NCBI GenBank assembly: GCA_035543015.1
Contig: DATKKG010000010.1
Span: 1 to 37,764 of the forward strand
DNA: 37,764 nucleotides
Origin: DATKKG01 sp035543015
GTDB lineage: Archaea > Thermoproteota > Nitrososphaeria > Conexivisphaerales > DTJL01
Reading direction: 5' to 3'
In this document: one piece after another, positions 1 to 7,060 of the stretch
Layout: every line of letters starts with the position of its first letter
Numbering within the stretch: position 1 is the stretch's first letter
Notes under the pieces: model-generated
Told to the model about the DNA's origin: nothing
Seen by the model: the letters and a program-made list of their open reading frames with translations, nothing else
The model's database searches: none
Translations under genes and position numbers: made by a program

Positions 1-18
1 CACGCCCTAGGGACCTCC

Positions 19-624
19 ATGATAGTCGTCGACGTGCAGACGACGGGCTGGGATGAACGGAAGGACCACATCGTTGCGATAGGGGCTGTGGACTTCATGG
101 ACCCCTCGAGGACCTTCCATCGAGAATGCAGGCTTTCGCCCAACGCATCCATCTCTCCTGAAGCATTGCGCGCCTTCCGGTTTGAAAGGAGAACCCTGGT
201 CGACGCAAAGAGGCCGACGGTCAGGTCGGCGATCTACGACTTCATCGGATGGAGCGAAGCTTCTGAGGTGAGGACCCTCGCAGGGCAGAACTCCTGGTTC
301 GACGCGGCTTTCCTCAAGGCAGCCGCCAAGAGGTACGATGTGCGCTGGCCCTTTGGGTATCGGCAGATAGACCTTCATTCGGTCCTCTTCGCGACCCTGA
401 TGCGGCAGGGCATCGACATCCCAGTGGAGGAGGGCTTGGACGCACTGAGCCTGTCGGCGGCGATGAGATTCGTTGGCCTTGAATACGGCGAAGGAGGACA
501 CAGCGCCCTGGCCAACGCAAGGTTGACCGCGGAAGCCTTCTCGAGGCTCATCTACGGAAAGGGGTTGTTGGAGGAGTATGAAAGATACGAAATACCCCCG
601 TCTCTCCTAAGACGGAGGCTCTGA
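19..624 (+). CDS. DnaQ-fold 3'-5' exonuclease-like protein, catalytic residues altered
   Basis: 201 aa with the RNase H-like exonuclease layout of the DEDDh/DnaQ family. Exo I region is DVQTTG (residues 5-10), Exo II is NSWFDAAFL (around 91-99) and Exo III is HSALANARLTA (around 161-171). Family members degrade DNA or RNA 3'-5' using D-x-E, D and H-x4-D. Here the Glu of Exo I is Gln7 and the last Asp of Exo III is Asn, so two of the four metal-binding acids are amides. The fold assignment is firm; activity is doubtful, and a nucleic-acid-binding or regulatory role is possible. The ATG at 19 matches the usual family start just before the first strand. The frame stays open to the window edge, so an upstream start cannot be excluded. 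Confidence 0.75.
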   Translation: MIVVDVQTTGWDERKDHIVAIGAVDFMDPSRTFHRECRLSPNASISPEALRAFRFERRTLVDAKRPTVRSAIYDFIGWSEASEVRTLAGQNSWFDAAFLKAAAKRYDVRWPFGYRQIDLHSVLFATLMRQGIDIPVEEGLDALSLSAAMRFVGLEYGEGGHSALANARLTAEAFSRLIYGKGLLEEYERYEIPPSLLRRRL

Positions 625-755
625 CGCCATCAGGGAACGCGGCGACTCAGAACATACCCATCCTCTTCCAGGGCTGAGGCTCGAGGCACCGGCGTCGTGA
701 CGAGCCCAGCGACGTACGGCAGGGAGTCGTAGAGTCCTCTCTGGTATGTCTAAAT

Positions 756-800
756 GATCGTCCAACAGAAATCGGGGTTCGTTCGTCGATTTGGACGATC
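756..800. repeat. Inverted repeat / hairpin in intergenic region
   Basis: GATCGTCCAA at 756-765 is perfectly complementary to TTGGACGATC at 791-800. Inside, AAATCG (769-774) can also pair with CGATTT (787-792), which competes for the same bases. It lies in the 207-base gap between the exonuclease-like gene and the minus-strand RHH gene. It could be an operator, a terminator-like hairpin or part of an RNA. Apart from this hairpin I see nothing in 625-831. Confidence 0.5.
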
Positions 801-831
801 GCCGTGCGGACGTTCAATCCTTCTTGGCAAC

Positions 832-996
832 CTAAGTTCTTACGGCCTCTTCAACGGCTTTGGATAGGTCGCCCTTCCTTCCGCCGAACTTCTCGATGAT
901 CTTGAACCTGAGCTTCTTCTCCAGCTCGTCCGACAGCTCAACGCTGATCCTTCCCACTTCGATCACCTTTCCATTGGTTCTGTGCACGATTCGCAC
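832..996 (-). CDS. Small ribbon-helix-helix (CopG/Arc-type) protein, possibly 5'-disrupted
   Basis: Reading the minus strand gives 54 aa from a GTG at 996. The body has a beta strand (VGRISVELS), a helix DELEKKLRFKIIEKFG, then GGRKGDLSKAVEEAVRT. This strand-helix-helix pattern is typical of short archaeal RHH DNA-binding proteins, which dimerise on palindromic operators. In the same frame an ATG at 1062 opens a 20-codon stretch that ends at a TGA (1002-1000), directly before the RHH part. A strong TATA box lies at 1094-1105 on this strand. Either the upstream 20 codons are a leader ORF and translation restarts at GTG 996, or a longer gene has been broken by the TGA. The protein ends soon after helix 2, slightly shorter than usual. 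Confidence 0.6.
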   Translation of the reverse strand: MRIVHRTNGKVIEVGRISVELSDELEKKLRFKIIEKFGGRKGDLSKAVEEAVRT

Positions 997-1093
997 ATGT
1001 CAGAGGTTCTTCCAGTAAGCAAACCGCCATATGCGGTCTATCACTCTAGTTCCTGTTGCCATGGTACATCAGTCCTTTTCGCTTATCCTCATA

Positions 1094-1105
1094 GTATTTT
1101 ATAGG
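1094..1105 (-). promoter_or_regulatory. TATA box for the RHH gene
   Basis: The minus strand reads CCTATAAAATAC, a near-ideal archaeal TATA box. Transcription would start around 1073, just before the ATG at 1062. The plus-strand reading is also T/A rich, and could instead feed a TTG at 1133 in frame with TBP. Confidence 0.55.
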
Positions 1106-1176
1106 AATCCGTAAATCAAGTCACGCGGCACTTTGGCTACCAGGGAGACCGGTCAACGGAATCCCTCAACGCTCTT

Positions 1177-1185
1177 CCTTATAAG
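1177..1185 (+). promoter_or_regulatory. TATA box for TBP gene
   Basis: CCTTATAAG about 30 bases before the ATG at 1214. This spacing predicts a leaderless or nearly leaderless mRNA and supports ATG 1214 over the upstream in-frame TTG at 1133. Confidence 0.55.
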
Positions 1186-1213
1186 GGGGTCCACCAATGA
1201 GGTACCGAATCAC

Positions 1214-1771
1214 ATGCCGAAGACCACTCCCCTCATATCGATCGAGAACGTCGTGGCCTCAGCCAGCGTGAACCAGAGGATAGACCTCAACGAAATCACG
1301 CGACTATTTCCAGACGTCGAATACCATCCCGAACAGTTCCCTGGGCTAGTATTCCGCATCAAGTCACCTAAGACGGCCACGCTGATCTTCAACTCCGGCA
1401 AGATGGTGTGCACCGGAGCCAAGAGCGAAGAGCAGTCCCGCAAGGCCGTGGCGATGGTCGTCCAGAAGCTCCGGAAGTCGGGAATCAAGGTGGAGAACGA
1501 GGCCGAAGTGGAGGTCCAGAACATCGTCGCTTCGGCGAGCCTGGGAGGCCGCGTCAAACTGGAGGAAGCGGCGCTCACCCTTCCACGCAGCATGTACGAG
1601 CCCGAGCAGTTTCCCGGCCTGATACACAGGATGTCGGAGCCGAAGACCGTCATCCTCCTCTTCGCCAGCGGGAAGCTGGTGTGCACCGGAGCCAAGAAGG
1701 AAGAAGATGTCTACAAGGCCGTGAACAACCTGCACACTCTCCTTGAAAGCCTGGACCTGATGATTTACTAG
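1214..1771 (+). CDS. tbp: TATA-box-binding protein (TBP)
   Basis: 185 aa made of two direct repeats. Each holds a VVASAS strand, a PEQFPGL turn and an SGK-VCTGAK segment (roughly residues 9-95 and 100-185). This is the saddle-shaped TBP fold. The protein binds the TATA box, bends it and recruits TFB and RNA polymerase. Repeat 1 starts IENVVASAS and repeat 2 VQNIVASAS, as in other archaeal TBPs; the length is also typical. ATG 1214 follows the TATA box at 1177-1185 and puts the first repeat at its usual distance from the N-terminus. The frame is open back to a TTG at 1133, which would add 27 residues of no recognisable type. Neighbours give no operon context. Confidence 0.97.
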   Translation: MPKTTPLISIENVVASASVNQRIDLNEITRLFPDVEYHPEQFPGLVFRIKSPKTATLIFNSGKMVCTGAKSEEQSRKAVAMVVQKLRKSGIKVENEAEVEVQNIVASASLGGRVKLEEAALTLPRSMYEPEQFPGLIHRMSEPKTVILLFASGKLVCTGAKKEEDVYKAVNNLHTLLESLDLMIY

Positions 1772-2330
1772 GTCAGATGAAGTCCGGGAGAGCGTAGAAG
1801 CTCCCTCTTCGAGGTCTTGCCGTTCCTCCCTGTCACCTATACTGCCTAACGGCTCTCCATCATCATCCTGACATGGAACAGGCCGCGACATGACGGTCGT
1901 GCCTGCCACGCCCCAGTCAAGAAACCGTTGAAGAAGACCTCTTCATTAGGCTCTGCAGGGTTGATTTCATGCTCGAGTCCTATCCCAGATATGACGGAAG
2001 TCGCCTCAGCGCGGGGCATTTCTTTTCGCCTCGGGGCCCAAGGATCGGAGACGGCCTTCGAGGCCATCATGGAGTCCCTGTTGTCCGCCTGCCGCCAAGA
2101 ACGCCTGCGCCTTGCGGATTGACTCCAACCTCTCGCCCGAATTCAAAGCCCGCGCGCTCCGGCCGCTTGAATCCAGCAGAGGCTGCGCCCACATCACTGG
2201 AGTCTGACCTGCCTCTGTCTAGATTGAAACAGGACGTTCGTAGATTGCTCAGGCCTTGGGCACTTGCCCTTGCAAGGCGAATCCTGTGGCGATCGTCGAG
2301 CCAGGCCCTGGAGATGCAAATAGGCTAAGG
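1772..2330. other. Gap with no recognisable gene
   Basis: About 560 bases between TBP and the promoter of the F420 reductase-like gene. Short open frames on both strands do not resemble proteins I know. They lack hydrophobic cores, motifs and promoter support. No tRNA-like fold was found. Confidence 0.5.
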
Positions 2331-2339
2331 GTATATACT
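2331..2339 (+). promoter_or_regulatory. TATA box for the F420 reductase-like gene
   Basis: GTATATACT predicts transcription near 2357-2365. It lies inside the longest open frame (start 2256), so that upstream start is unlikely. TTG 2364 (leaderless) and GTG 2379 are the better choices. Confidence 0.5.
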
Positions 2340-2378
2340 GGGGTCACACCCATTCGCGCCAGCTTGAAAAGACCGACG

Positions 2379-3356
2379 GTGCGTCGCAAGAGCATCAGGA
2401 TACGTGGAATAGCTCAGCCAAACGCCCTATCCACGTTCCACGACTTCCTGAACCGGAAGTACTCCGTCTACAAGGCATCCGAAAAGCTGCCGTCCGTGGC
2501 CCTTCACGTCAAGGTCCTCTTGGAGGACAAGGGTAAGGTCGACGTGCTGGTCCGCGCCGACGACACCGTCGACATCGTCGCATCGCCCCATGCCAACGTC
2601 ACCGCCTTCGAAGGCCTAGTGGAATATGTGGAGACCGCCGGCAAGATGAGCGTCAAACCATCGGCCGCCGACAAGAGAAGGTCGAGACAGAACAGGGTGG
2701 GGATACTTGGAAGCGGCATGGTTGGCCAGGCTCTTGGCTTGGGGTTCGCGGGCCGCGGCTACGAAGTGATGCTGGGCTCACGCACTCCAAAGAGCGACAA
2801 GCTGGTGGCTTGGGCGAAGAAGGCAGGAACAAATGCGACGACGGGCTCGTTCGCTGAAGCTGCAGACTATGGAGACATCGTGCTGATCGCCACTCTCGGC
2901 TCGGCCACCGAGGAGGTCATCGATTTCGCAGGCGTCGGGAACTTCGATGGGAAGCTGGTCATCGACGCCACCAACCCGTTGGACTTCTCCGGAGGGACGC
3001 CGCCTAGGCTCTTCGTAGGGTTGACGGACTCCTTGGGCGAGAGGATCCAAAGGAAGTTGCCCAACGCGAAGGTAGTCAAGTGCTTCAACACCGTGCCCAG
3101 TTCCCAAATGGTGCACCCGAGCTACGGAAATGCCCAGATGCTCATCTGCGGATACGACGCAGCGGCCAAGCGGAAGGTGACTGGAATCCTGAAGGAGTTC
3201 GGATGGAAGGGCTCGATAGACTGCGGAGGCATCGACGGCGCAAGGTGGCTGGAAGCGCTCGTTCCTCTATGGGTCAGGGTGGGCACGGCTCTCGATGTCT
3301 GGAGCCACGCGTTCGTGGTGGACGTTGGACTGCCCTCACCGGCGAGAGAGGCCTGA
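2379..3356 (+). CDS. NADPH:F420 oxidoreductase-like protein with extra N-terminal region
   Basis: 325 aa from GTG 2379. From about residue 106 on it is a Rossmann domain of the F420-dependent NADP reductase type (F420_oxidored family). It has RVGILGSGMVGQALG as the nucleotide-binding loop, a GSRTPKS segment that could recognise the NADP phosphate, VIDATNPL, and KCFNTVPSS. Such enzymes move hydride between F420H2 and NADP, or are related reductases of unknown substrate. The first ~100 residues (with FLNRKYSVYKASEKLPSV and KVDVLVRADDTVDIVAS) are not part of that family and I do not recognise them. The TATA box at 2331-2339 favours this start or the TTG at 2364. Single gene. Substrate and F420 use are inferred from the family only. 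Confidence 0.75.
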   Translation: MRRKSIRIRGIAQPNALSTFHDFLNRKYSVYKASEKLPSVALHVKVLLEDKGKVDVLVRADDTVDIVASPHANVTAFEGLVEYVETAGKMSVKPSAADKRRSRQNRVGILGSGMVGQALGLGFAGRGYEVMLGSRTPKSDKLVAWAKKAGTNATTGSFAEAADYGDIVLIATLGSATEEVIDFAGVGNFDGKLVIDATNPLDFSGGTPPRLFVGLTDSLGERIQRKLPNAKVVKCFNTVPSSQMVHPSYGNAQMLICGYDAAAKRKVTGILKEFGWKGSIDCGGIDGARWLEALVPLWVRVGTALDVWSHAFVVDVGLPSPAREA

Positions 3357-3473
3357 GCCGTCGATTTCAGATGCAGGCCTGACCCTGCGAAATGGGCTGC
3401 CGGACTCTGTCACGGCTAGGGCAGGAACCCGTGCTGAAAACCTTAAGACAAGGCAAAGACCGCTCTAGCCCCA

Positions 3474-3698
3474 ATGAGGTACAAGGTGGTGCTACAGAAC
3501 GCGCAGAGATACGAGGCCGTCATATACAGAGACATCGACGAACCAAAAGTGCCCGAAGACACATCTGCCACGGAAAGGAAGCTGATCTTGATTGAAAAAG
3601 CTCGCGCAGCGGTCCTTGAAGAGATGAAAGATAATCCCACCTTCACCATCACTCGCATCGAAGAGGCGCCTCTAGAGTTCCGCGAAGAGTCTTACTGA
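3474..3698 (+). CDS. Small conserved-looking protein of unknown function
   Basis: 74 aa starting MRYKVVLQNAQRYEAVIYRDID. It has an N-terminal beta-rich part, a central helix (ERKLILIEKARAAVLEEMKDN) and a C-terminal strand. No Cys, no signal peptide and no membrane segment, so it is probably a soluble cytoplasmic protein. A TATA-like CCTTAAGAC starts at 3441, about 30 bases before the ATG, which suggests a leaderless monocistronic transcript. I do not recognise the family. Confidence 0.6.
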   Translation: MRYKVVLQNAQRYEAVIYRDIDEPKVPEDTSATERKLILIEKARAAVLEEMKDNPTFTITRIEEAPLEFREESY

Positions 3699-3775
3699 TG
3701 CGAACAGCCGGCTGACGGAACACGTTCAAGACCTGTGGCGTCGTGTCAGCAGGTAACAGCAGGGTCGACCCTTAA

Positions 3776-4027
3776 CACGTATTCATCGGAAAGAAACCAG
3801 CAGTGGCCTACGTGCTGGCTGATCCTGCCAACCTCCAGAACGGCTCCAAAGACGTGCACATCAAGACCAGAGGGAGGCCCATCAGCATGGCTGTCGACAC
3901 GGCTGAGATAGTAAGGAACCGCTTTGCCACCGACTCGAAGGTCAAGGATGGTGGAAGGCTTCGAGAAGGCCTGCTCGGCCTGGTCGAGCGAAGCAAGGCT
4001 CCCTCATGTCCGATTCAACGTTATTAG
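3776..4027 (+). pseudogene. alba: Alba (Sac10b) chromatin protein remnant
   Basis: The frame reads VFIGKKPAVAYVLA, then the core IKTRGRPISMAVDTAEIVRNRF, which is diagnostic of Alba, the dimeric archaeal nucleic-acid-binding protein. The conserved Lys pair (GKKP) is kept. However, the codon before this region is CAC, preceded by TAA, so there is no start codon for the N-terminal strand. The first possible initiator is a GTG at 3803, inside the conserved part. After the DSKVKD segment (about 3950) the expected C-terminal strands are missing in this frame. A +1 frame continuation with SEARLPHVRFNVI looks closer to the family. Loss of the start plus one frameshift points to a pseudogene, unless the assembly has indels here. 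Confidence 0.7.
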
Positions 4028-4051
4028 GGGGAGGAATTTGGAGAGGAGACG

Positions 4052-5299
4052 TTGCGGTCCGACGGCAGGAGCTACTGGCGTGACCTCGTGGCCTACTTCG
4101 GCCCGGCTCTGATCGTAAGCGTCGCCTACATGGACCCGGGGAACTACGGGACGGACATCAGCGGCGGCTCGTCCTTCGGCTACTCCATGCTGTGGGTCGT
4201 CTGGCTCGCCGGGATCATGGCCATGATGCTCCAGTACCTTTCGGGGAAGCTGGGGATAGCCACGGGCTACTCTCTGGCGGAGCTGGTCCGGATCAGGCTG
4301 AAGAAGCGCTCCTACATACTGGCCTACTGGCTGGCAGCCGAAGCGGCTACGGTGATGACGGACCTGGCCGAATTCCTGGGCACCGTCATAGCCCTCTACC
4401 TGTTGTTCGGCATACCGCTCCTCTACGGCACTTTCCTTTCGGTCCTGGACGTCTTCCTCATCTTCGGCCTGACGGGCGGGAACGTGAGGAGGCTGGAGTA
4501 CGTCTTCATGGGGCTCATCTCCACCATCGGCATAGGGTACGTCTTCGAGATCTTCATCACGCGCCCGCCCCTGATCCCGGTGCTGCTGGGGTCGGTGATC
4601 CCCAATCTGAGCTCCACCTCCAGGATCCTGATCGCGGTGGGCGTCGTGGGGGCGACGGTCATGCCTCACGCCATATTCGTGCATTCGGCGCTGGCGAACG
4701 ACAAGGTCACCACCCCCGACCTTGAGACCAAACGCCGGGCGCTGCGCCTCCACAGGGTGGAGAGCCTGGTCATGTTCACGTTCGCCGGGCTCGTCAACGC
4801 GGCCATCATGGTCATGGCGGCGGTGGCCTTCAGCCAGCGCAATCTGGCGGTGGCGACGATCGAGGAGGCGTACGTGACGCTCCTGCCGCTCTTCGGTGGA
4901 GCGGCGGCGACCATGTTCGCGGTGACCCTCCTAGCGTCGGGGCTCTCGTCCTCGACGACGGCCACCATCGCCGGGCAGGCCATCATGGAGGGGATGCTCG
5001 GCCGGCGCACGAACCTTTGGGTCCGGAGGATAGTGACGCGGGTAATCAACATGGTCCCCGTCACCATAGCGATCTTGGCGGGGATAGCGCCTCTGGACAT
5101 CCTTGTGTATAGCCAGGTCGCCCTGAGCCTCCTCCTCCCCCTTCCTCTGCTGCCGCTCTGGATCTTGACCAAAGACAGGAGGCTCATGGGGAGCTTCGTC
5201 AACAGGAGGATCACAACCATCGTGTCGGGAGTCTTCATCGTGCTCATCGTCGTCCTCAACGCCCTGCTCCTCTTCTTGAGCTTCGGTGGCAGCATTTGA
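4052..5299 (+). CDS. mntH: Nramp-family divalent metal transporter (MntH type)
   Basis: 415 aa with about 11 hydrophobic segments and the Nramp signatures. These are DPGN in TM1 (residues 28-31) and MPH in TM6 (204-206), which line the Mn2+/Fe2+ site in this proton-coupled family. The Met that selects transition metals is kept. The residue after MPH is Ala rather than the common Asn, which other prokaryotic members also vary. It imports Mn2+ or Fe2+ across the cytoplasmic membrane. Start is TTG 4052, preceded by a TATA-like CGTTATTAGG (4019-4028) and a GAGGAG stretch. It could supply iron to the iron-rich nitrate reductase encoded next, but it lies 444 bases from narK and is not clearly in that operon. 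Confidence 0.9.
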   Translation: MRSDGRSYWRDLVAYFGPALIVSVAYMDPGNYGTDISGGSSFGYSMLWVVWLAGIMAMMLQYLSGKLGIATGYSLAELVRIRLKKRSYILAYWLAAEAATVMTDLAEFLGTVIALYLLFGIPLLYGTFLSVLDVFLIFGLTGGNVRRLEYVFMGLISTIGIGYVFEIFITRPPLIPVLLGSVIPNLSSTSRILIAVGVVGATVMPHAIFVHSALANDKVTTPDLETKRRALRLHRVESLVMFTFAGLVNAAIMVMAAVAFSQRNLAVATIEEAYVTLLPLFGGAAATMFAVTLLASGLSSSTTATIAGQAIMEGMLGRRTNLWVRRIVTRVINMVPVTIAILAGIAPLDILVYSQVALSLLLPLPLLPLWILTKDRRLMGSFVNRRITTIVSGVFIVLIVVLNALLLFLSFGGSI

Positions 5300-5743
5300 T
5301 GGAGAGGGGGAGGCGGACGGGAGGAACATGGCAATCTAGAAGTGAGAAGGCCCAGATCGTGCCCTACGCAGAGGGTGAGGAGCCGCAGGAATGTCGACAG
5401 GAACGAATCGGGAGAGCAGGCGTGTGAGATGGCTGTAAGCACAATGTAAGTTTTGCCAGCATATTGAACGTCACAGTGACAAAACGACTATACCCATCCT
5501 GAAGATCCTCCATCATGTTCTGGACTTGAACCCGTCATAGATGCCAGCGCCGTCCGGTGCCAACCCCGAACATATTCGGGATACAGTACTTAAGAAGCGG
5601 AAGGCCATGGTATGCATGACAGGGCCCGTAGCGGAGCGAAAGAGTTGAAGACCTCACTCCGAGCGTTCAGACACGCCGGCGCCGGTATCACCACTAGCAG
5701 ACTTCGTCCCCGGGGCCCCTCGTCTTTCGGTGTATCTAGTTAA
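5300..5743. promoter_or_regulatory. Upstream region of the nar operon with small palindromes
   Basis: 444 bases without a convincing gene. It contains the palindrome GTCACAGTGAC (5470-5480), the hairpin CCCGAA-CATA-TTCGGG (5565-5580) and a TATA-like TACTTAAG just after it. A second A/T-rich stretch touches the narK ATG. The palindromes could be operators for nitrate, oxygen or redox control, which is inference. A short frame from about 5613 (43 codons) has no recognisable features. Confidence 0.4.
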
Positions 5744-7060
5744 ATGAGCTCGTCCAAGTCGAAAGAGTACGAAATCAAGGGTAGCCAGGGAATGGGCCTT
5801 TTTGGGGCGACCTTCGGCTTCTTCGTGGGGTTCTCGGCCGTGGCGCTGATCAGCCCGCTGGGGTCTAATTTCAAGTCTGCCCTGGGGATCTCCACCACGC
5901 TGTTGGGCTTCCTGGTGGCCGCCCCTCAGCTCACCGGCTCCCTCCTCAGGATTCCGTTTGGCGCCTGGGTGGACAAGGCCGGGGGAAGGAAGCCCATGCT
6001 GACCCTTCTCTCGATCGCCATCGTGGGGCTGGTGGGCATGTCGGCCATACTGCTGGCTTGGTATCCCGGCGGCTTAAGCCAGCAGACCTATCCGCTCGTT
6101 CTGCTCTTCGCCATACTCTGCGGAGCCGGCGTCGCCACCTTCTCGGTGGGCGTCCCCCAGACGTCCTACTGGTTCCCCCAGAAGAAGCAGGGCTACGCCC
6201 TCGGGATATACGCTGGGCTGGGCAACACTGCCCCCGGGATAGTCACCCTGATCCTGCCCTTCGTCCTCTCCGCCCTGGGCATGGCGGGCATCTACGTGGC
6301 ATGGCTCGTCCTCGTAGTGGCCGGGACCCTCGTTTACTCCTTCATCGCCCACGATGCCCCCTACTTCCAGCTGCGCGCCCGCGGGCTCTCCAGGGAGAGG
6401 AGCGTGGAGATGGCGAAGGAGTGCGGAGAGGAGCTCATACCATCGGGTCAGTTCGTGGGGGCCCTCAAGGTCTCGGCTAGGAACTGGAGGAACTGGGCTC
6501 TGGTGGCCCTCTACTTCGTCTCATTCGGCGGCTTCCTCGCCCTGACGACCTGGTTCCCCACCTACTGGCGCCTGGGCCACGGCATGGACCTCAGGAGCGC
6601 CGCGGTCCTCACCGCCGTCGGCTTCACCCTTCTGGCTTCCTTCGTAAGGGCAGGAGGTGGCAAGCCAGCCGACAGGTACGGCGGCGAGAACGTCGCCCTG
6701 GCGAGCTTCCTGCTGGTGCTTGTGGGGGCGCTGGTGATGGTCTCGACTCCCTCCTTCGGGGTGGACGTGCTGGGCGAGGTCGTCCTCGCCACGGGGATGG
6801 GGTTGGGCAACGCCTCCGTCTTCAAGCTCGTGGCCAGGTACGTGCCGGAGGCCGTTGGCGGGGCTTCCGGCTGGGTGGGCGGGCTGGGCGCCTTCGGCGG
6901 GTTCGCCATCCCTCCTATCTTGGGCTATTTCGTCGACTCCTTCGGGATGTCAGGCTACTCCTTAGGCTTTTCCGCCTACGTGGTCTTGGCGGTCCTTGCT
7001 CTTTTGGTCGCGCTGGTGCTGAGGGCCAGGCCCCCCGGCAAAGGGAAGGTATCCAAATGA
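5744..7060 (+). CDS. narK: NarK-type nitrate/nitrite transporter (MFS)
   Basis: 438 aa, about 12 membrane segments, of the major facilitator superfamily. It has the loop GAWVDKAGGRKP between TM2 and TM3 and a Gly-rich stretch YAGLGNTAPGI in the fifth segment region, as in the nitrate/nitrite porter branch. It brings nitrate into the cytoplasm and/or exports nitrite. Its stop overlaps the start of narG (ATGA at 7057-7060), so the two are co-translated. That fits a reductase whose active site faces the cytoplasm. ATG 5744 has no clear Shine-Dalgarno site. An in-frame ATG at 5792, just before the first membrane segment, is an alternative. Confidence 0.92.
   Translation: MSSSKSKEYEIKGSQGMGLFGATFGFFVGFSAVALISPLGSNFKSALGISTTLLGFLVAAPQLTGSLLRIPFGAWVDKAGGRKPMLTLLSIAIVGLVGMSAILLAWYPGGLSQQTYPLVLLFAILCGAGVATFSVGVPQTSYWFPQKKQGYALGIYAGLGNTAPGIVTLILPFVLSALGMAGIYVAWLVLVVAGTLVYSFIAHDAPYFQLRARGLSRERSVEMAKECGEELIPSGQFVGALKVSARNWRNWALVALYFVSFGGFLALTTWFPTYWRLGHGMDLRSAAVLTAVGFTLLASFVRAGGGKPADRYGGENVALASFLLVLVGALVMVSTPSFGVDVLGEVVLATGMGLGNASVFKLVARYVPEAVGGASGWVGGLGAFGGFAIPPILGYFVDSFGMSGYSLGFSAYVVLAVLALLVALVLRARPPGKGKVSK

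Noticed and set aside
1133..1213. N-terminal extension of TBP from TTG 1133
   Set aside because: A TATA box at 1177-1185 lies inside it and the TBP repeat starts normally from ATG 1214.
1928..2122. Plus-strand 64-residue frame in the gap after TBP
   Set aside because: No promoter, no recognisable fold, and overlapping open frames in other phases of equal quality.
2256..2378. N-terminal extension of the F420 reductase-like protein
   Set aside because: It contains the TATA box at 2331-2339, so it is probably upstream of the transcript.
4004..4753. Long minus-strand open frame opposite the Nramp gene
   Set aside because: Antisense shadow in GC-rich coding DNA; composition is His/Asp/Arg-rich with no motif.
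5523..5570. Minus-strand stretch with a T-loop-like TTCAAGT that suggested a tRNA end
   Set aside because: The T-stem does not pair and the distance to a possible acceptor partner is about 65 bases, too short for a tRNA.
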